NCBI RefSeq assembly: GCF_000835495.1
Contig: NW_015622544.1
Location: 949,704-1,013,703, forward strand
DNA: 64,000 bases
Reading direction: 5' to 3'
Source: Cladophialophora immunda
Taxonomy: Eukaryota > Ascomycota > Eurotiomycetes > Chaetothyriales > Herpotrichiellaceae
Shown: positions 24,701 to 35,133 of the stretch, piece by piece
Layout of the letters: every line of letters begins with the position of its first letter
How positions within the stretch are numbered: the stretch's first letter is position 1
Position numbers and translations under genes: made by a program
Notes under the pieces: model-generated
Told to the model about the DNA's origin: nothing
What the model saw: only the letters and a program-made list of their open reading frames with translations
Database searches by the model: none

Positions 24701-26053
24701 GAGCAGAATAGGGGTCCGAAGGCTCTCGTCTCGTCGCGAAGCTGGAGGGAAGCTCGATGGGTTTTGCACGGGTCAAATCGGTCCAGCAATCAACTATGCA
24801 AGAGCGGGTCTTCTTCTCCTTGGTGTCTTCGTTGCAAAGCGTCCTAATAGTGACTCTAGAAACTGACAAATACTTACCACGTGACAAGAAATTTATCACT
24901 CCAGCTGCCGAACTCATTCATTTGCATCTGTCCTCCCTGTCTTGTAGTTCCACAGGAATGGAATACAGTGCAGTGATGGACGCGAATGTGAGCTCAAGCA
25001 GACAGTTCGTCTCCTCCGCCGAGTTCTGGCATGATCCATGCTCGCCATGCTAATATCCATCCCACCCACAACCCATTCTCCGACGGACATGTCAACAAGG
25101 TTGATTATTGGTTCCTCGCCAGTTCCTGGCAGCTTCCGGGGTAGCACAAGCTGCAGAGTTGACCAGGTCTAACGCAACGGAAACGCGATTCCGAGTTGTT
25201 TATCATTTTACTCGTAAGGGGCCGTGCGTAGGCTTATTTCTATAAAGAGAGGAGAGCGCCCTCGAACGATGGTTTTTTCCCCTGCTCGTACGGTTTACAA
25301 GGCACGATCCAGATGCAGCGGAACCAGTATTGCCTGTGGTGGCCGCCAAGACGGTGACAACGACCAGAGATTTCGCCTGGGAGATTCATTTGCCGACTTC
25401 CCCGCACTCGGACAACGGGCAACTTTGATTCCCTGCTTTTTAGTTATTCTTAGGGGAGGAAGTACTGACAAAATCATCGTTGGGGGGGCGCCCGCACGGG
25501 GCCACCGGGCTCCCACCGGGCGTCCACCGGGCTCCTTGGGACTCGGAACACGCACCCACGACCGCCCCAAGCTATCACCGCCCACGAAGCAACTTGAGTG
25601 CCCGGCAAAGCTGCGGCAACGCCTAGACCGGCCAACGATGGGGGAGATTTGGGTGCTAGCTCTGGGGTAAGAGGGCGTCTGGACCACTCACCACCACCCC
25701 TACTGGGCAAGGGGGGAGCTGTACATGAACCTCGGGTAAAGCAAAGCTGACTGTCCCTATCGCATTCCCAATCCCATGGAGCTTTCTCGGCCGAAGGTAA
25801 TTCCGCTTGCCCATTCATTGATCTTTGCGTGTTGGGTGTTTTTGTTTGAAATCTAGCCCTTGCTTTCAATCCATCGGACTTTCTTTACCTAAAGCCCTGC
25901 ACCGAAAGAGGAGAGAGGGAAAGAGAGAGAGAGAAAAAAGACAGGGCACAGTGTCATTGAACTCCTCTCCACAGGTGCAACGGGCAGCGCATCACTTTAT
26001 CTCTCTTTCTGAAGAACCCTGTCGCCGGAATCGGTCTCGACAACACCGCAACC

Positions 26054-27964
26054 ATGGTCTTCTATCCTATGAAATGGATCCCCCCGTTGCCCGAAATTCC
26101 CGACACCGTGCCCATATGCGAATTCATGCTCGATGAGCAGTACGGCCGGGTCCCTTACGCCGAGTCCAAGGAAGCATACACCTGCGGTCTGACGGGGAAG
26201 AGTATCTCTGCGCGGCGACAGAAAGAGGATGTCGACAGCCTGTCTCGCGCGCTGGCCAAGGAGTTTGGCTGGGGAGTTAATGAGGGCACGGAATATGACA
26301 AAGTCGTGGGCATCTTCGCCCTCAACACGGTACATCGGGCCCTTTCTCTTGGAGATGCTGTGGGAAGAAAAAGTGCTGACGGGAGACAATAGATAGACAT
26401 CATGACGCTGAACTGGGCCATCCACAGACTCAATGGCATCTCCGCGCCTGCCAACGCCGCCTTCAACGCCGACGAGCTGAGCTACCAACTCACCAATTCC
26501 GGGTCCAAGGTTCTCTTCACCGTGATGCCCCTGCTGCAGACTGCCCTGGACGCCGCGGCCAAGTCGAACATCCCCAGAAAAAACGTCTACATCTGCGAAA
26601 TGCCCAACGACCCCCCCATCCCCAAGGAATTCAAGACCCTATCTCAATTGACCAAGCAAGGCAAATCCCTACCCGAGCTGGAACCGATCAAATGGGAGAA
26701 GGGTCAGGGTGCACGGCAGACCGCATTCCTGTGCTACTCCAGCGGGACCTCCGGACTGCCTGTAAGTTGGCTATTCCTTCTGGAACACGAGACGGTCCTG
26801 ACATGAAACGCAGAAAGGGGTCATGATTTCCCACCAGAACGTCATCGCCAACACCGTCCAGATCTCCGTCTATGACCAGCCCGCCCGCGACGCAATTGCC
26901 CCTCGCTATCGTGATGTTGCCCTAGGTCTACTGCCTCAATCGCATATCTATGGGTTGATTGTCATCTGCCACGCTTCGACGTACCGCGGCGACCAAGTCA
27001 TCATTCTTCCAAAGTTCGACCTGAACAACTTCCTCAATGGGATCCAGAAATTCAAAATCAACACGCTCTACATTGTACCCCCGATCATCATTGCCATGGT
27101 CAAGAACCGGGATCTGACCCGCAAATACGACCTATCGAGCGTAACCTCCATCTTCACGGGTGCTGCTCCACTGGGCAAAGAGACCGCCGAGGAATTGGCC
27201 GCCCAGTTTCCCTCGTGGAAGGTTCGACAAGGCTACGGTCTCACAGAGACGTGCACCGTCGTGTGCTCGACATCTCCAACCGATATCTGGTTTGGCTCCT
27301 CGGGATGTCTGATCCCCGGATACGAGGCCAAAGTCATGAGCGCGGAAGGGAACGAAATCACCGGGTACAACCAACCCGGTGAGCTCCTCGTCAAGTCTCC
27401 CAGCGTCGTGCTTGGGTACTTGAAGAACCAAAAGGCCACAATGGAAACCTTTGTGGACATGCCCGAAGGCCGATTTATGCGGACTGGAGACGAGGTGGAG
27501 TTTAGAGTGTCGCCCAAGGGCAATGAGCACATCTGGGTTGTGGACCGCATAAAGGAGCTGATCAAGGTCAAGGTGAGTAAACCCTCGCGAGGACAGGCTC
27601 TGCGTGTATCAATGCTAACAGCCCACAGGGTCACCAAGTAGCCCCGGCAGAGCTCGAGGCGTGCCTGCTCAACCACCGCGCCGTGGCCGACTGCGCCGTC
27701 ATCCCCGTCCCCGATGACCGCGCCGGCGAGGTGCCCAAGGCCTTTGTCGTCAAGGCCAAGTCGATAGGCCTGGAGGAGAGCGACAGCCTCCTCAGACGGG
27801 ACATCATCAAACACGTCGAGAAGGAGAAGGCCCGCCACAAATGGCTCGCCGGCGGCGTCGAGTTCATCGACGTCATCCCCAAGAGCGCCAGCGGCAAGAT
27901 CCTCCGGAGGCTGCTGAGGGATAGAGAGAGGGAAGCGAGGAGGAAGGCTGGCGCCAGGCTATAA
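26054..27964 (+). CDS. 4-coumarate-CoA-ligase-like acyl-CoA synthetase, peroxisomal signal
   Basis: Four exons (26054-26329, 26393-26761, 26814-27572, 27629-27964) with introns of 63, 52 and 56 nt; 579 residues. It belongs to the ANL superfamily and should activate a carboxylic acid with ATP to an acyl-adenylate, then form the CoA thioester. Signatures are the P-loop SSGTSGLPKGVMISH (about 208-222, split by intron 2), GYGLTETCTV, the hinge region MRTGDEVEF...VVDRIKELIKVKG, and the catalytic-lysine motif PKSASGKILRR with Lys558. The protein ends in ARL, a fair type-1 peroxisomal signal, so action on long or aromatic acids in peroxisomes is plausible. Fungal 4CL-like paralogues are many and their substrates are rarely predictable. 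No adjacent biosynthetic gene helps. The start has an ACCATGG context. Confidence 0.92.
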
Positions 27965-28490
27965 AAGAGCTCCCCCCTGTCTGTAATCGATCAGCCTGTG
28001 AGCATCAACTTGGAGGTCGGGAGTCTTGTATTGGGTGCCTGGGGGGAAGGCTGTAGATGTCAAAGATTGCATAGTTGCCCTTCGAGTTTTGACTTGACGA
28101 CAATACATTTATTCCTTTGGTTTGCAAGACATGTTACTCTTCCTGACACACATTTGAGAGGAAAGGTTGCTAGGTACTATTAGAGCCCGCCGAGAGTATC
28201 AGATTGTAATTCTTTGCTCTCGAGGCAAAAGAGAAAGAGACTGCCGATCTCCAACAGTTCCTCGGACGAGGTATAGAGATGTACCTCCGTATTTGTACTG
28301 TCAATCCCTACGTAGGACGTCAAGAGCGGAAGCCCTTCCAGCTCCGTCTGACAGCTTTGGGCAGTGCCAAGCATGCACCCACCCGCACACACTCAGCGAC
28401 CAATACGAAAAACAAAAAGGCACAAAAAGAAAAAAGAAAAAAAAGAAAAAGAAGGACAAGAAGGACAAAAAATAAATTGTGTGCTTTGTC
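27965..28490. other. Intergenic with A-rich tract
   Basis: The 3' side of the ligase gene, then the 3' flank of the leftward tRNA gene. An A/AAG-rich run occupies about 28405-28472. No gene. Confidence 0.5.
28467..28472 (-). terminator. RNA polymerase III T-run terminator of the tRNA gene
   Basis: Six T residues on the minus strand, 18 bp past the tRNA 3' end; the usual Pol III stop signal. Confidence 0.7.
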
Positions 28491-28561
28491 TGCACTGGCC
28501 GTGAATCGAACACGGGGCCCATCGATGGCAACGATGGATTTTACCACTAAACCACCAGTGC
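28491..28561 (-). tRNA. tRNA-Gly (anticodon GCC)
   Basis: A 71-nt cloverleaf on the minus strand. The acceptor stem GCACTGG pairs with CCAGTGC, followed by discriminator A. The D-arm box (TGGTTTAGTGGTA) and T-arm box (GTTCGATTC) match the Pol III A and B boxes. The anticodon stem CATCG/CGATG encloses the loop TTGCCAT with anticodon GCC. No intron is present. CCA is not encoded, as expected for a nuclear gene. Confidence 0.96.
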
Positions 28562-28720
28562 TGTTATTGTTGGGAGAAAGTAGGAACTTGTAATATATGA
28601 ATAACATTTCTTTCTAGCGCTGACAGCTTCATAGAAGTGGAGGTGAATTGTCGGAAGAAATGCTCTTGCCAAGGGTCCTTGGCAACCTTATTTCCGAAAA
28701 CCCACTCGAGTCACAGACTC

Positions 28721-29340
28721 GGGAATGCCTCAGGGCGGCGAATTCGTACGACGGCGAATTCGCTTGATGCTTGGCAGAAGGTTACCACACCTAATTTGGC
28801 TAGTGTCTATTTTTCCTTGTCATGAATCTATTTCCTGTTGCTATTCCAGACCTCGCCGCCGCCTGACCTAGTCTGTGCAATGGCCGATATTCCTCCTCTC
28901 TGGTGTGCTAGGCAAGGCTATCCTGACCACCTCCATCGACCACTTGAGAAGGCTGTGAATGGCTACTTCGCCTGATGACTCTCCTGAACTAGTCCGCGAG
29001 CGACTACCTCCGTCAACGGCGCCTTCTGGCATTGGCAGTGGCAGTGACAGTGGCAGGCTTAAACGAGTGCGCAAACGGACTACTAGGCTAGTCGAGGCCA
29101 GGCAACAAGGCTTTCTGCCTAATTCACAGGATAGTTGAGAGATCAACACCAAGGTTGGCTATACAAACAGGCGGCGACTAGGTCAGGCGGCGGCGAGGTC
29201 TGGAATAGCAACAGGAAATAGATTCATGACAAGGAAAAATAGACACTAGCCAAATTAGGTGTGGTAACCTTCTGCCAAGCATCAAGCGAATTCGCGGTGG
29301 TACGAAATCGCCGTCGAATTCGCCGCCCTGAGGCATTCCC
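28721..29340. mobile_element. Foldback / long-inverted-repeat element
   Basis: Two inverted arms, 28721-28873 (153 bp) and 29176-29340 (165 bp), match almost perfectly when one is reverse-complemented. The only clear difference is a block about 12 bp longer in the right arm near the GAATTCG copies. Both arms start outside with GGGAATGCCTCAGGGCGGCG. The 302-bp spacer (28874-29175) carries one small ORF. This looks like a non-autonomous DNA transposon or foldback element. I see no convincing target-site duplication: the left flank is ACTC and the right flank is a GA repeat. It sits about 160 bp upstream of the tRNA-Gly gene. Confidence 0.7.
28959..29138 (+). CDS. Small ORF in the foldback spacer (doubtful)
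   Basis: A 59-codon frame starting MATSPDDSPELV, with a Ser/Gly stretch and a basic end (LKRVRKRTTRLVEARQQG). It lies wholly between the two inverted arms. The composition resembles the N-terminal tail of a transposase, but there is no catalytic domain. It may be the remnant left after internal deletion of a larger element. Unrecognised. Confidence 0.2.
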   Translation: MATSPDDSPELVRERLPPSTAPSGIGSGSDSGRLKRVRKRTTRLVEARQQGFLPNSQDS

Positions 29341-29366
29341 AGAGAGAGAGAGAGAGAGAGAGAGAG
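29341..29366. repeat. AG dinucleotide run abutting the foldback element
   Basis: About thirteen AG units directly after the outer end of the right arm, followed by TCTCTCTGG, so that the end forms a small palindrome around AGATCT. Confidence 0.85.
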
Positions 29367-30085
29367 ATCTCTCTGGAATCTGGAATCTGGATTACCACCA
29401 TCCTGGCCTTCGCGGCCTGGATATGACAATTTGGTAGCAGCGCTTCCAGAATAAGATAGCCTAGGATCCTCGAGAAAATACTTCATGTTCTTGTCTGTGA
29501 CGGCTGATGAAGGCAAAGATTTCAAGTTAGCAGTAGTGTGTTTACACTTGTGGAAGTAAATCCGGTAGGTAGATCAATGGTAGCAGGCCATGAACAGTCA
29601 GAGGTAGACTAGACGCACTTCCGCCCATTGTATTTATTGGAAAGGAATGCTACTCCTGGTACGAACCATGCCTTATATTTACCGGCCCGGGATCAGTGTT
29701 GCTCAATGTCGGTTTATTCGGGCGGCAAACCAAACTCATGTCATATTCAGATTTGGTCCTCTGATGCTATGCTCAATGCTACGATGTCCAGTGGTGTTGT
29801 ACCTTTAAGCTCTGTGCTGTAGTTCGTTCATGATCATCTCGTGTCCGCCAGCGCTTCGCGATCCGTCAGCCATCATTATGGTTCACCCCCTCTGTGGATA
29901 ACCAGATGTCGATTATCCTTCGCACTTTTAAGAAACCAGCTCTCCCCGACAACCCTGACCCAATACTGGAAGCCTTTTCGAAGACAGTATGCATTCCCAT
30001 CGCGTAGGTCGCTCGTCTCATGTGGTTCAGACAGCAGGTCGCCTCCTCTTGGTCTTGTTCTCCGGTACGAGCCCGGCTTCTCTCA

Positions 30086-30384
30086 TCAGTTCCTTTGCAT
30101 TCGCGGCTGAGCGTTCCCATCGCCCACACAACTTTTCGCGGCGAGCTTCCCCTGGACGGATTTCTCTTCAGCAGCTTTCTCTTCAGCAGCTTTCTCTTCA
30201 GCAGCTTTCTCTTCAGCAGCTTTCTCTTCAGCAGCTTTCTCTTCTCCGGCTATCTTTTGCCCTCTTTCTCTTCTTTAGGCTTCTTGTTGTGAGCCGTCGT
30301 GTAATTTGTGGCTTTGTCTTTGGCCTTCGCTCCCGATCTCGCCCCGCCTCTGGCCCTAGGCGCTCCTTTCTTACCTCGCGGCAT
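30086..30384 (-). pseudogene. Decayed basic ORF with KAAEE repeats
   Basis: On the minus strand an ATG at 30384 opens a very basic 44-codon frame (MPRGKKGAPRARGG..., then KPKEEKEGKR) ending at TAG 30250. In another frame the same strand reads on through five copies of KAAEE, encoded by the 15-bp array, to a TGA at 30086. The two halves have matching composition, so a single frameshift probably broke one ORF. I do not recognise the protein. The location amid repeats suggests a transposon-linked or duplicated gene relic. Confidence 0.35.
30166..30240. repeat. Five perfect tandem copies of a 15-bp unit
   Basis: Five identical CTTCAGCAGCTTTCT units (75 bp), a multiple of three, so the array keeps frame. 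On the minus strand it encodes KAAEE. Confidence 0.95.
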
Positions 30385-31870
30385 GCTAAAGGCTTTACTC
30401 GCAAGCTATTCGGCGAGACCCCTATCGCAAAGCAAAGCCTGGTTGCTCAAAGTGTAAAAGGAGTGGTTTTTAGCTTGCGAAGTAGGCGTAGGAGAACAAC
30501 GAGCTACTTTTAGAACTTCAATGGACTAGACGAAAGAGTATCCAATGAAGGTCGGATGGCGCAAAGATGTATAATATTCCAACTTCGACGAGGACCATCT
30601 ACTAGATCTTTAGACTGAAGGAATCAGACTTATTCAGCTTGCCATTACAGGCTTGGAAAGCCTGCACGTCTGTGTAGCAGATAGTATAGGTCCGTTGGGC
30701 AGATACTCTCCTGTCCTGGGTCTTCCTTTCAATACCGTCTCCTACAGATGGCGGGTAGCTCCAGAGGCCTCAGCTCGCTCGGCCCATGGAACGTATCAGT
30801 TGTCAGGATTAAAACCCACCTCCTGTAAGGATTCTCTGAATTCTCGTACTAAGGGCTCGCGCTTATTCTCCAGACTGGGGTGGCCACGTTCTGTTTTGTA
30901 GTATGCTGGTGCTGGTGTGGCTTGTCATTCCCGTAATCAAGATCGAGTATTGGTGCTTTAGGGCTCACGCGGAAAGGAATGTGGCTCTGGTTTTAGTTGG
31001 ATCTGTCTCTCTGAATGTTGCGGGTTGGTTATCACTGATGTTTCAACTTACTCTTCATACTTGCGTAGCTCCCTACCTTTTGGAGCACTTATCCTGAATC
31101 CCAACTTACGTGTTTGACATTCTCCGTGCTATCTAAGTGGTAGCATTAAGTCTCTCTTATTCCTAGCGCGAGGAAATCTAGCCAGCGCTTCTTCGGTGAG
31201 AACTGCTCACTGAGGAGCATAGAGTTCGTCAGGTTCCTTCCCTAACTTTACGATCGATCTGTCGACCTCCTCGAACCTCGACCGCTACGAACACGATTCT
31301 CAACTACGGATACGGATTTGGATTCCAAGGCCCTTAGAAATTTCAACCTACCTGGCGTGCCGCGGCACGTTTTAAGACAAAATTTTCTAAGTATGAGCGG
31401 AAACACTTGGGAATGCCTCCGGGCGGGAGCCGCAGGCGTAGAGACGAAACCGTTGTCGGTGGTGTTAGCACGTGTGTAGAAATCTCCGTCTTCTCCAGCA
31501 CCGGCCCCTTCTGCTTGTTGTTCTTCGTCAAGCGTGGTACCACCGATAGTGGTCACTAGCATTGAGAGACGTATCCTAACGTGCATCCAAACCTTTATCA
31601 TTGCTGGTCACCAAGAGAGTCAAGGCTAGCTGTTGTGAAGACTGAACAATATTGCGAGGCTTAGTGACAGCCTTGTCTCGCCTTGGCGAGAACTTTGTTG
31701 TCTTCGAAAATCACTTTCCATTCGATCTCTTCTCTCCATCATTGCAAACTCTTTCAAATCACCAACACTTTTCCTTGTACAGCGTCTGCTTCATTGCTTC
31801 GTCTTCTTTGTCTTGCTACTCTCTTCTCATCCAATCCCTATACCTCCCGCGTGGGGCCACCTCTTCGTGG

Positions 31871-32343
31871 TGCGGGAGACGAGTAGTCAGTTGCTCCCAG
31901 CAACTGGTGAAACCAACGGCCCCTCTCGTTGCCCGCTTGATATGTGTATCTGTAACACGGTTGCCGCGAGGCAGACTCCGCGCCTGCGCAGGCTCATCGG
32001 CCTGTCTTCAATTCGGCCTTCATCTCAGAATACCTTCTCTACCGATAAAAAACCTACCTTGGTCGTGCCGCCTATCTAACGATCAAGCCGAACCCGACCT
32101 CCTCTTTCACCCTCCCCCTCTTTATCGACCCGGTCCGCAGTCGATATCGTACAAGCGGCGGAATCCGATAGGTGACCCTGGCGGGCCCTGTTGTGGCGGG
32201 ACTTCGATCCCAGCGTTTATTCATTCAACATCAACAACACACATTTCAACTCAGAGGCACTGGACTTCCCTCTCTTCAACGTGCTAGCTGGGACATGACA
32301 GCGCCCATGCTGCGAGAGACGAGGAGTCAGTTGCTTCCAGCAA
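31871..32343. repeat. Pair of 33-bp direct repeats 440 bp apart
   Basis: 31871-31903 and 32311-32343 share 30 of 33 bases (TGCG.GAGACGAG.AGTCAG and onwards through CCAGCAA). No target duplication or ORF explains them. Confidence 0.75.
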
Positions 32344-32781
32344 ATTGCAAACCCAATACCACCTTCAAGCGAGCACCTGACTTCTTTACGACCTCGAATC
32401 CAACAAAGATTCCGCTATTCTTTTGCCGTGCCTGCCAGTTTTGAGCCACCTGCACTCTTCACTCAAGTAAAGCTGCCACAGATGCACCTTCCGTACCAAC
32501 TACGGAACCGTCCTTCACCCAAGCAAAAGCTGCCTGAGCTGCACCTTCCATGGGGAAACATGCCTCACTTTTCTTCCTGTCAACACTGGCATTCCTCTCT
32601 CTCCCCCTCTTGTTCAAAGGTCGGGACGGTTATCGCACACATTACCAGTTCTACATGATCATGATGGCTCGCCAGCTTGCCCTGCATTGAACTTCAAGAC
32701 CACACACCAACCAGATACTTTGTGCAGACAACTTTCAGCCGCTCTCTGAAGAAGTCGTTCCGCCCAATTTCTGCCATCAAG

Positions 32782-33321
32782 ATGTCCTCGATCGACAGGA
32801 CTACCAGTCCCCTCGTCGACTCTGCCTCCTCCGCCAGACAGTCTAGCGAGACCACAAAACCGGTCAGCAAATCTGCGTCGGAACTCCTAGAGATAGCAAA
32901 GCAACATGGTCGACCAAGAGGAGGTCCTCGGCCAGAGACTGTCCAATGTCCCTCACGTCCAAAGAAGTTCAGCAAGAGAGAGCACATGAGGCAGCATCAT
33001 GTCGTGGTTCAGAAAACGGTTCTTCCAACAATCTCTGGGATGAAAAAGTTCAACAAACACAAACTTGAAGCCATGTCGAACGAAGAAGCTCCCACATTGT
33101 TCCTTCGTGCGATTATTGCAATCTCACGGAAAAATAGCACTGTCGATTCGAAGCAGGTCCAAGAACTTCACAAACGCAATGACGATCTATACGGATTTGT
33201 GCAGAAAGTCATCCACAGCCAGCTTCATGTTGAACAGGCGGCGTCATCGTCATGCAATCAAAGCTGTCCAGCAGAAAATTCTCCTTCGTTCTCAATGGTG
33301 TCTCTTCAAATACAGATATGA
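32782..33321 (+). CDS. Hypothetical protein with a zinc-finger-like remnant
   Basis: A 179-codon frame starting MSSIDRTTSPLVDS, Ser/Thr-rich at first. It is followed by CPSRPKKFSKREHMRQHH at about 56-73, which has the spacing of a C2H2 finger's second half but lacks the paired cysteine. A charged helical part (STVDSKQVQELHKRNDDL) follows, and the frame ends shortly after. Protein-like sequence then continues in other frames to the right, so this may be the first exon of a longer gene, or a broken one. I do not recognise a family. Confidence 0.35.
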   Translation: MSSIDRTTSPLVDSASSARQSSETTKPVSKSASELLEIAKQHGRPRGGPRPETVQCPSRPKKFSKREHMRQHHVVVQKTVLPTISGMKKFNKHKLEAMSNEEAPTLFLRAIIAISRKNSTVDSKQVQELHKRNDDLYGFVQKVIHSQLHVEQAASSSCNQSCPAENSPSFSMVSLQIQI

Positions 33322-34190
33322 GTTCAACCCGACAGACAGAAGTGTCGACACTCCGAAACATTCTTCGCCGCCTGGATATCGAAACTCAAGCAAATCCAAC
33401 CTGATTGTCATTGTGTTCTGCAGCTTCGACGGGTTCTGTACCAATATTGAAGGGTTCGAACATCGCGAGCAACTCGAGAGATCTGCGTCAGATCATGCCT
33501 GAACGTCGGAACATGTTTGATATCGACGGTGGCTCTCCGGATGGCCGTGAATTCAACCAAAGCGAACTCGTCACATACACTGAAGCTGATGTTCTTGCCA
33601 ACGAGCCCTCTCTCAACTCCGAATTCCTACATTCTTTTGGTTCTCGTGTCGACTCCCACGGCATGTTTGATACGCCTCTAGCGTGTCAAGAGTCTTCCTT
33701 GTGCAGACGGGCCTTTGAGCTTAGCATTACAATCAACTCGGCTATTCAAGTCTCGATCCTGAAGCGGTCTTCAACGCCTCCCAAATCCTTACCGATCGAA
33801 ACACACTCCCGGGCACTCCCTTTCTATCGCCCTCTCAGACTCCCATTCCGAAATCTCGCTACTTCACTACCCCAGTTGAAAAGCTCAAACTCGCCCTTCA
33901 ATCACCATTTTATCAGCTTGAAGAACCTGTTTGCCACTCCCGGATCATTCCCACGACAGCCAAAGAAACCCAGCGCTACGCTTGTCCCTAAATCATTGTC
34001 TCCATCTCACTCTTCCCATAATCCATCTATTCAGCCACTCGAGAGGGTCAAAAAACCAAACAAAGCTGGATCCTTCAGGCACCTTCGTAATAATCATAAT
34101 CATCTTGACTTCAACTGGCCCTCACCCTTCTTTCAGCTATCAATCTCACGTGGCTCTCAACTTTCAGTGCGTGCACTTCAAGTAACTTGA
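33318..34190 (+). pseudogene. Protein-like segments in shifting frames (possible broken gene)
   Basis: One frame reads MSSTRQTEVSTLRNILRRLD up to a TGA at 33402, resumes in phase (ATG 33495, MPERRNMFDIDGG) and runs to 34190. Its second half turns basic and low-complexity, while from about 33728 another frame becomes the better one (SSLDPEAVFNASQILTD..., FTTPVEKLKLALQSPFYQLEE) until a TAA near 33990. A TTCTGCAG acceptor at 33415-33422 and a GAGCTTAG at about 33727 could be splice sites, but I find no phase-matching canonical donor. Either unusual splicing or decay by frameshift would explain this. Confidence 0.3.
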
Positions 34191-34219
34191 AGAAAGTTCG
34201 GCGCCAGTGAATTTCCAAG

Positions 34220-34292
34220 GTGAGTTCACTCACCCTCTTAACCTACGGTGGCTTTGACGTCTCTTTGACTTTGAGAAGTAGCCCTCTTTCAG
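34220..34292 (+). other. Probable leader (5' UTR) intron of the helicase gene
   Basis: A clean GTGAGT donor, a CTTAAC branch-like site and a CTTTCAG acceptor, 73 nt in all, in non-coding sequence 270 bp ahead of the ATG at 34562. It supports a rightward transcript that reads into the helicase gene. Confidence 0.5.
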
Positions 34293-34413
34293 AAAACACA
34301 TTCATCCAGAGAACCACACGTCACTACATTCCTCTTCAAACTCTCTGAGAGTCACCACTACCAGCGTTGATCATTGCTTCACGATTTTGCTTGTTGGATT
34401 TGAAGTCACTCCA

Positions 34414-34562
34414 AGGAACACTTCCGGCGCACAGCAAGAACATAATTTTGATCGCTCTTCAGATCATTCAAGAGTCACCACCACGAGAGTTGGCCAGCGG
34501 TTCCCAACTTCAATCTTCGCAGTTGAAAAGATTCCGAGGAACACTTCCAGCACACAGCAAGA
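34414..34562. repeat. Pair of 26-bp direct repeats ending at the start codon
   Basis: AGGAACACTTCC.GC.CACAGC plus AAGA occurs at 34414-34439 and 34537-34562 with two mismatches. The second copy ends at the A of the ATG at 34562. Confidence 0.8.
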
Positions 34563-35020
34563 TGTCACAGACTACAAAATATTGGGTGGAGTTCTTCAAT
34601 AAATTTATTGATGCTGATCGTCGTCGTCGTATCAAACGTGAGGATGTCCCTGAAACCCCAGAACCGTCAAGAGTGGCTTTTGCCAGCTGGGACGAGTACC
34701 TCGGTACGCTGGGGTCTGGTGCGCTTATCGAGTCGGCTTTGGCAGACAGAGAGAAGAACCGAGAATTCCACACGCGCATCAGGCTGTTAGAACACAAAGA
34801 AGGAAACCGAACCCAGTTTATCTGTCTTTTCAAGGTCCCGAGAAGATGCCAAGAAAACTTCACTGAGAGAGACAAAGCATCTGCCCATCTGACTAAGAAC
34901 GCTTCCCGAGTAACCCTGACTGATGATTCCTCAGCGGTGATGACTACAGTCCAAAACCTTGGCGCGGACCTTGGGACATCAATATCCTACCAACTGTTCC
35001 GACTGGGCCACCAGAAGTAG
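34562..35020 (+). CDS. N-terminal segment, probably of the helicase gene
   Basis: A 152-codon frame from ATG 34562 (AAGATG context), starting MSQTTKYWVEFFNKFIDADRR and rich in charged residues, ending at TAG 35018. It carries a loosely finger-like stretch (FICLF, RRCQENFTERDKASAHL) at about 83-110. From 34927 the frame that leads into the helicase is already open and protein-like, so the two frames overlap by about 90 bp. A TCCTCAG acceptor at 34928-34934 with a branch-like CTGAC fits the join, but donors of matching phase (GTACCT at 34696, GTTTAT at 34816) are weak. So this is either exon 1 with an unclear intron, or a frameshifted gene. Confidence 0.4.
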   Translation: MSQTTKYWVEFFNKFIDADRRRRIKREDVPETPEPSRVAFASWDEYLGTLGSGALIESALADREKNREFHTRIRLLEHKEGNRTQFICLFKVPRRCQENFTERDKASAHLTKNASRVTLTDDSSAVMTTVQNLGADLGTSISYQLFRLGHQK

Positions 35021-35133
35021 CCTGGGCTACAATTGAGCGCCACCACTACGCCAGCAAAGATGAATACCGCGACCGGCAGCATTATCCTGTCACTTCCTTC
35101 TCTGAGTTCAACAAGATAAAACAGAGTCGTGGA

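Larger units (their letters stand above)
20414..26053. other. Long intergenic region between divergent genes
   Basis: About 5.6 kb between the divergent WSC and acyl-CoA ligase genes. Three microsatellites crowd 21371-21743. A Cys-rich frame at 22415-23020 (plus strand, 201 codons) is open but unrecognised and I do not call it a gene. At 25480-25660 there is a GC-rich patch with CACCGGGC copies. GA-rich sequence at 25908-25940 lies just ahead of the ligase start and may be leader. Confidence 0.5.
28562..32781. other. Repeat-rich, gene-poor accessory stretch
   Basis: A 4.2-kb interval with no intact gene that I recognise. It contains a foldback element (28721-29340), a GA run, a 15-bp tandem array inside a decayed minus-strand ORF, and two copies of a 33-bp segment at 31871-31903 and 32311-32343. 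A GGGAATGCCTC motif that begins the foldback arms recurs at 31409 (GGGAATGCCTCCGGGCGG). From about 31.6 kb on, the sequence may be leader of the genes to the right. Confidence 0.5.

Noticed and set aside
25480..25700. GC-rich patch with CACCGGGC copies as a gene or transposon end
   Set aside because: Open in several frames only because of its composition; no inverted ends or matching copy found in the window.
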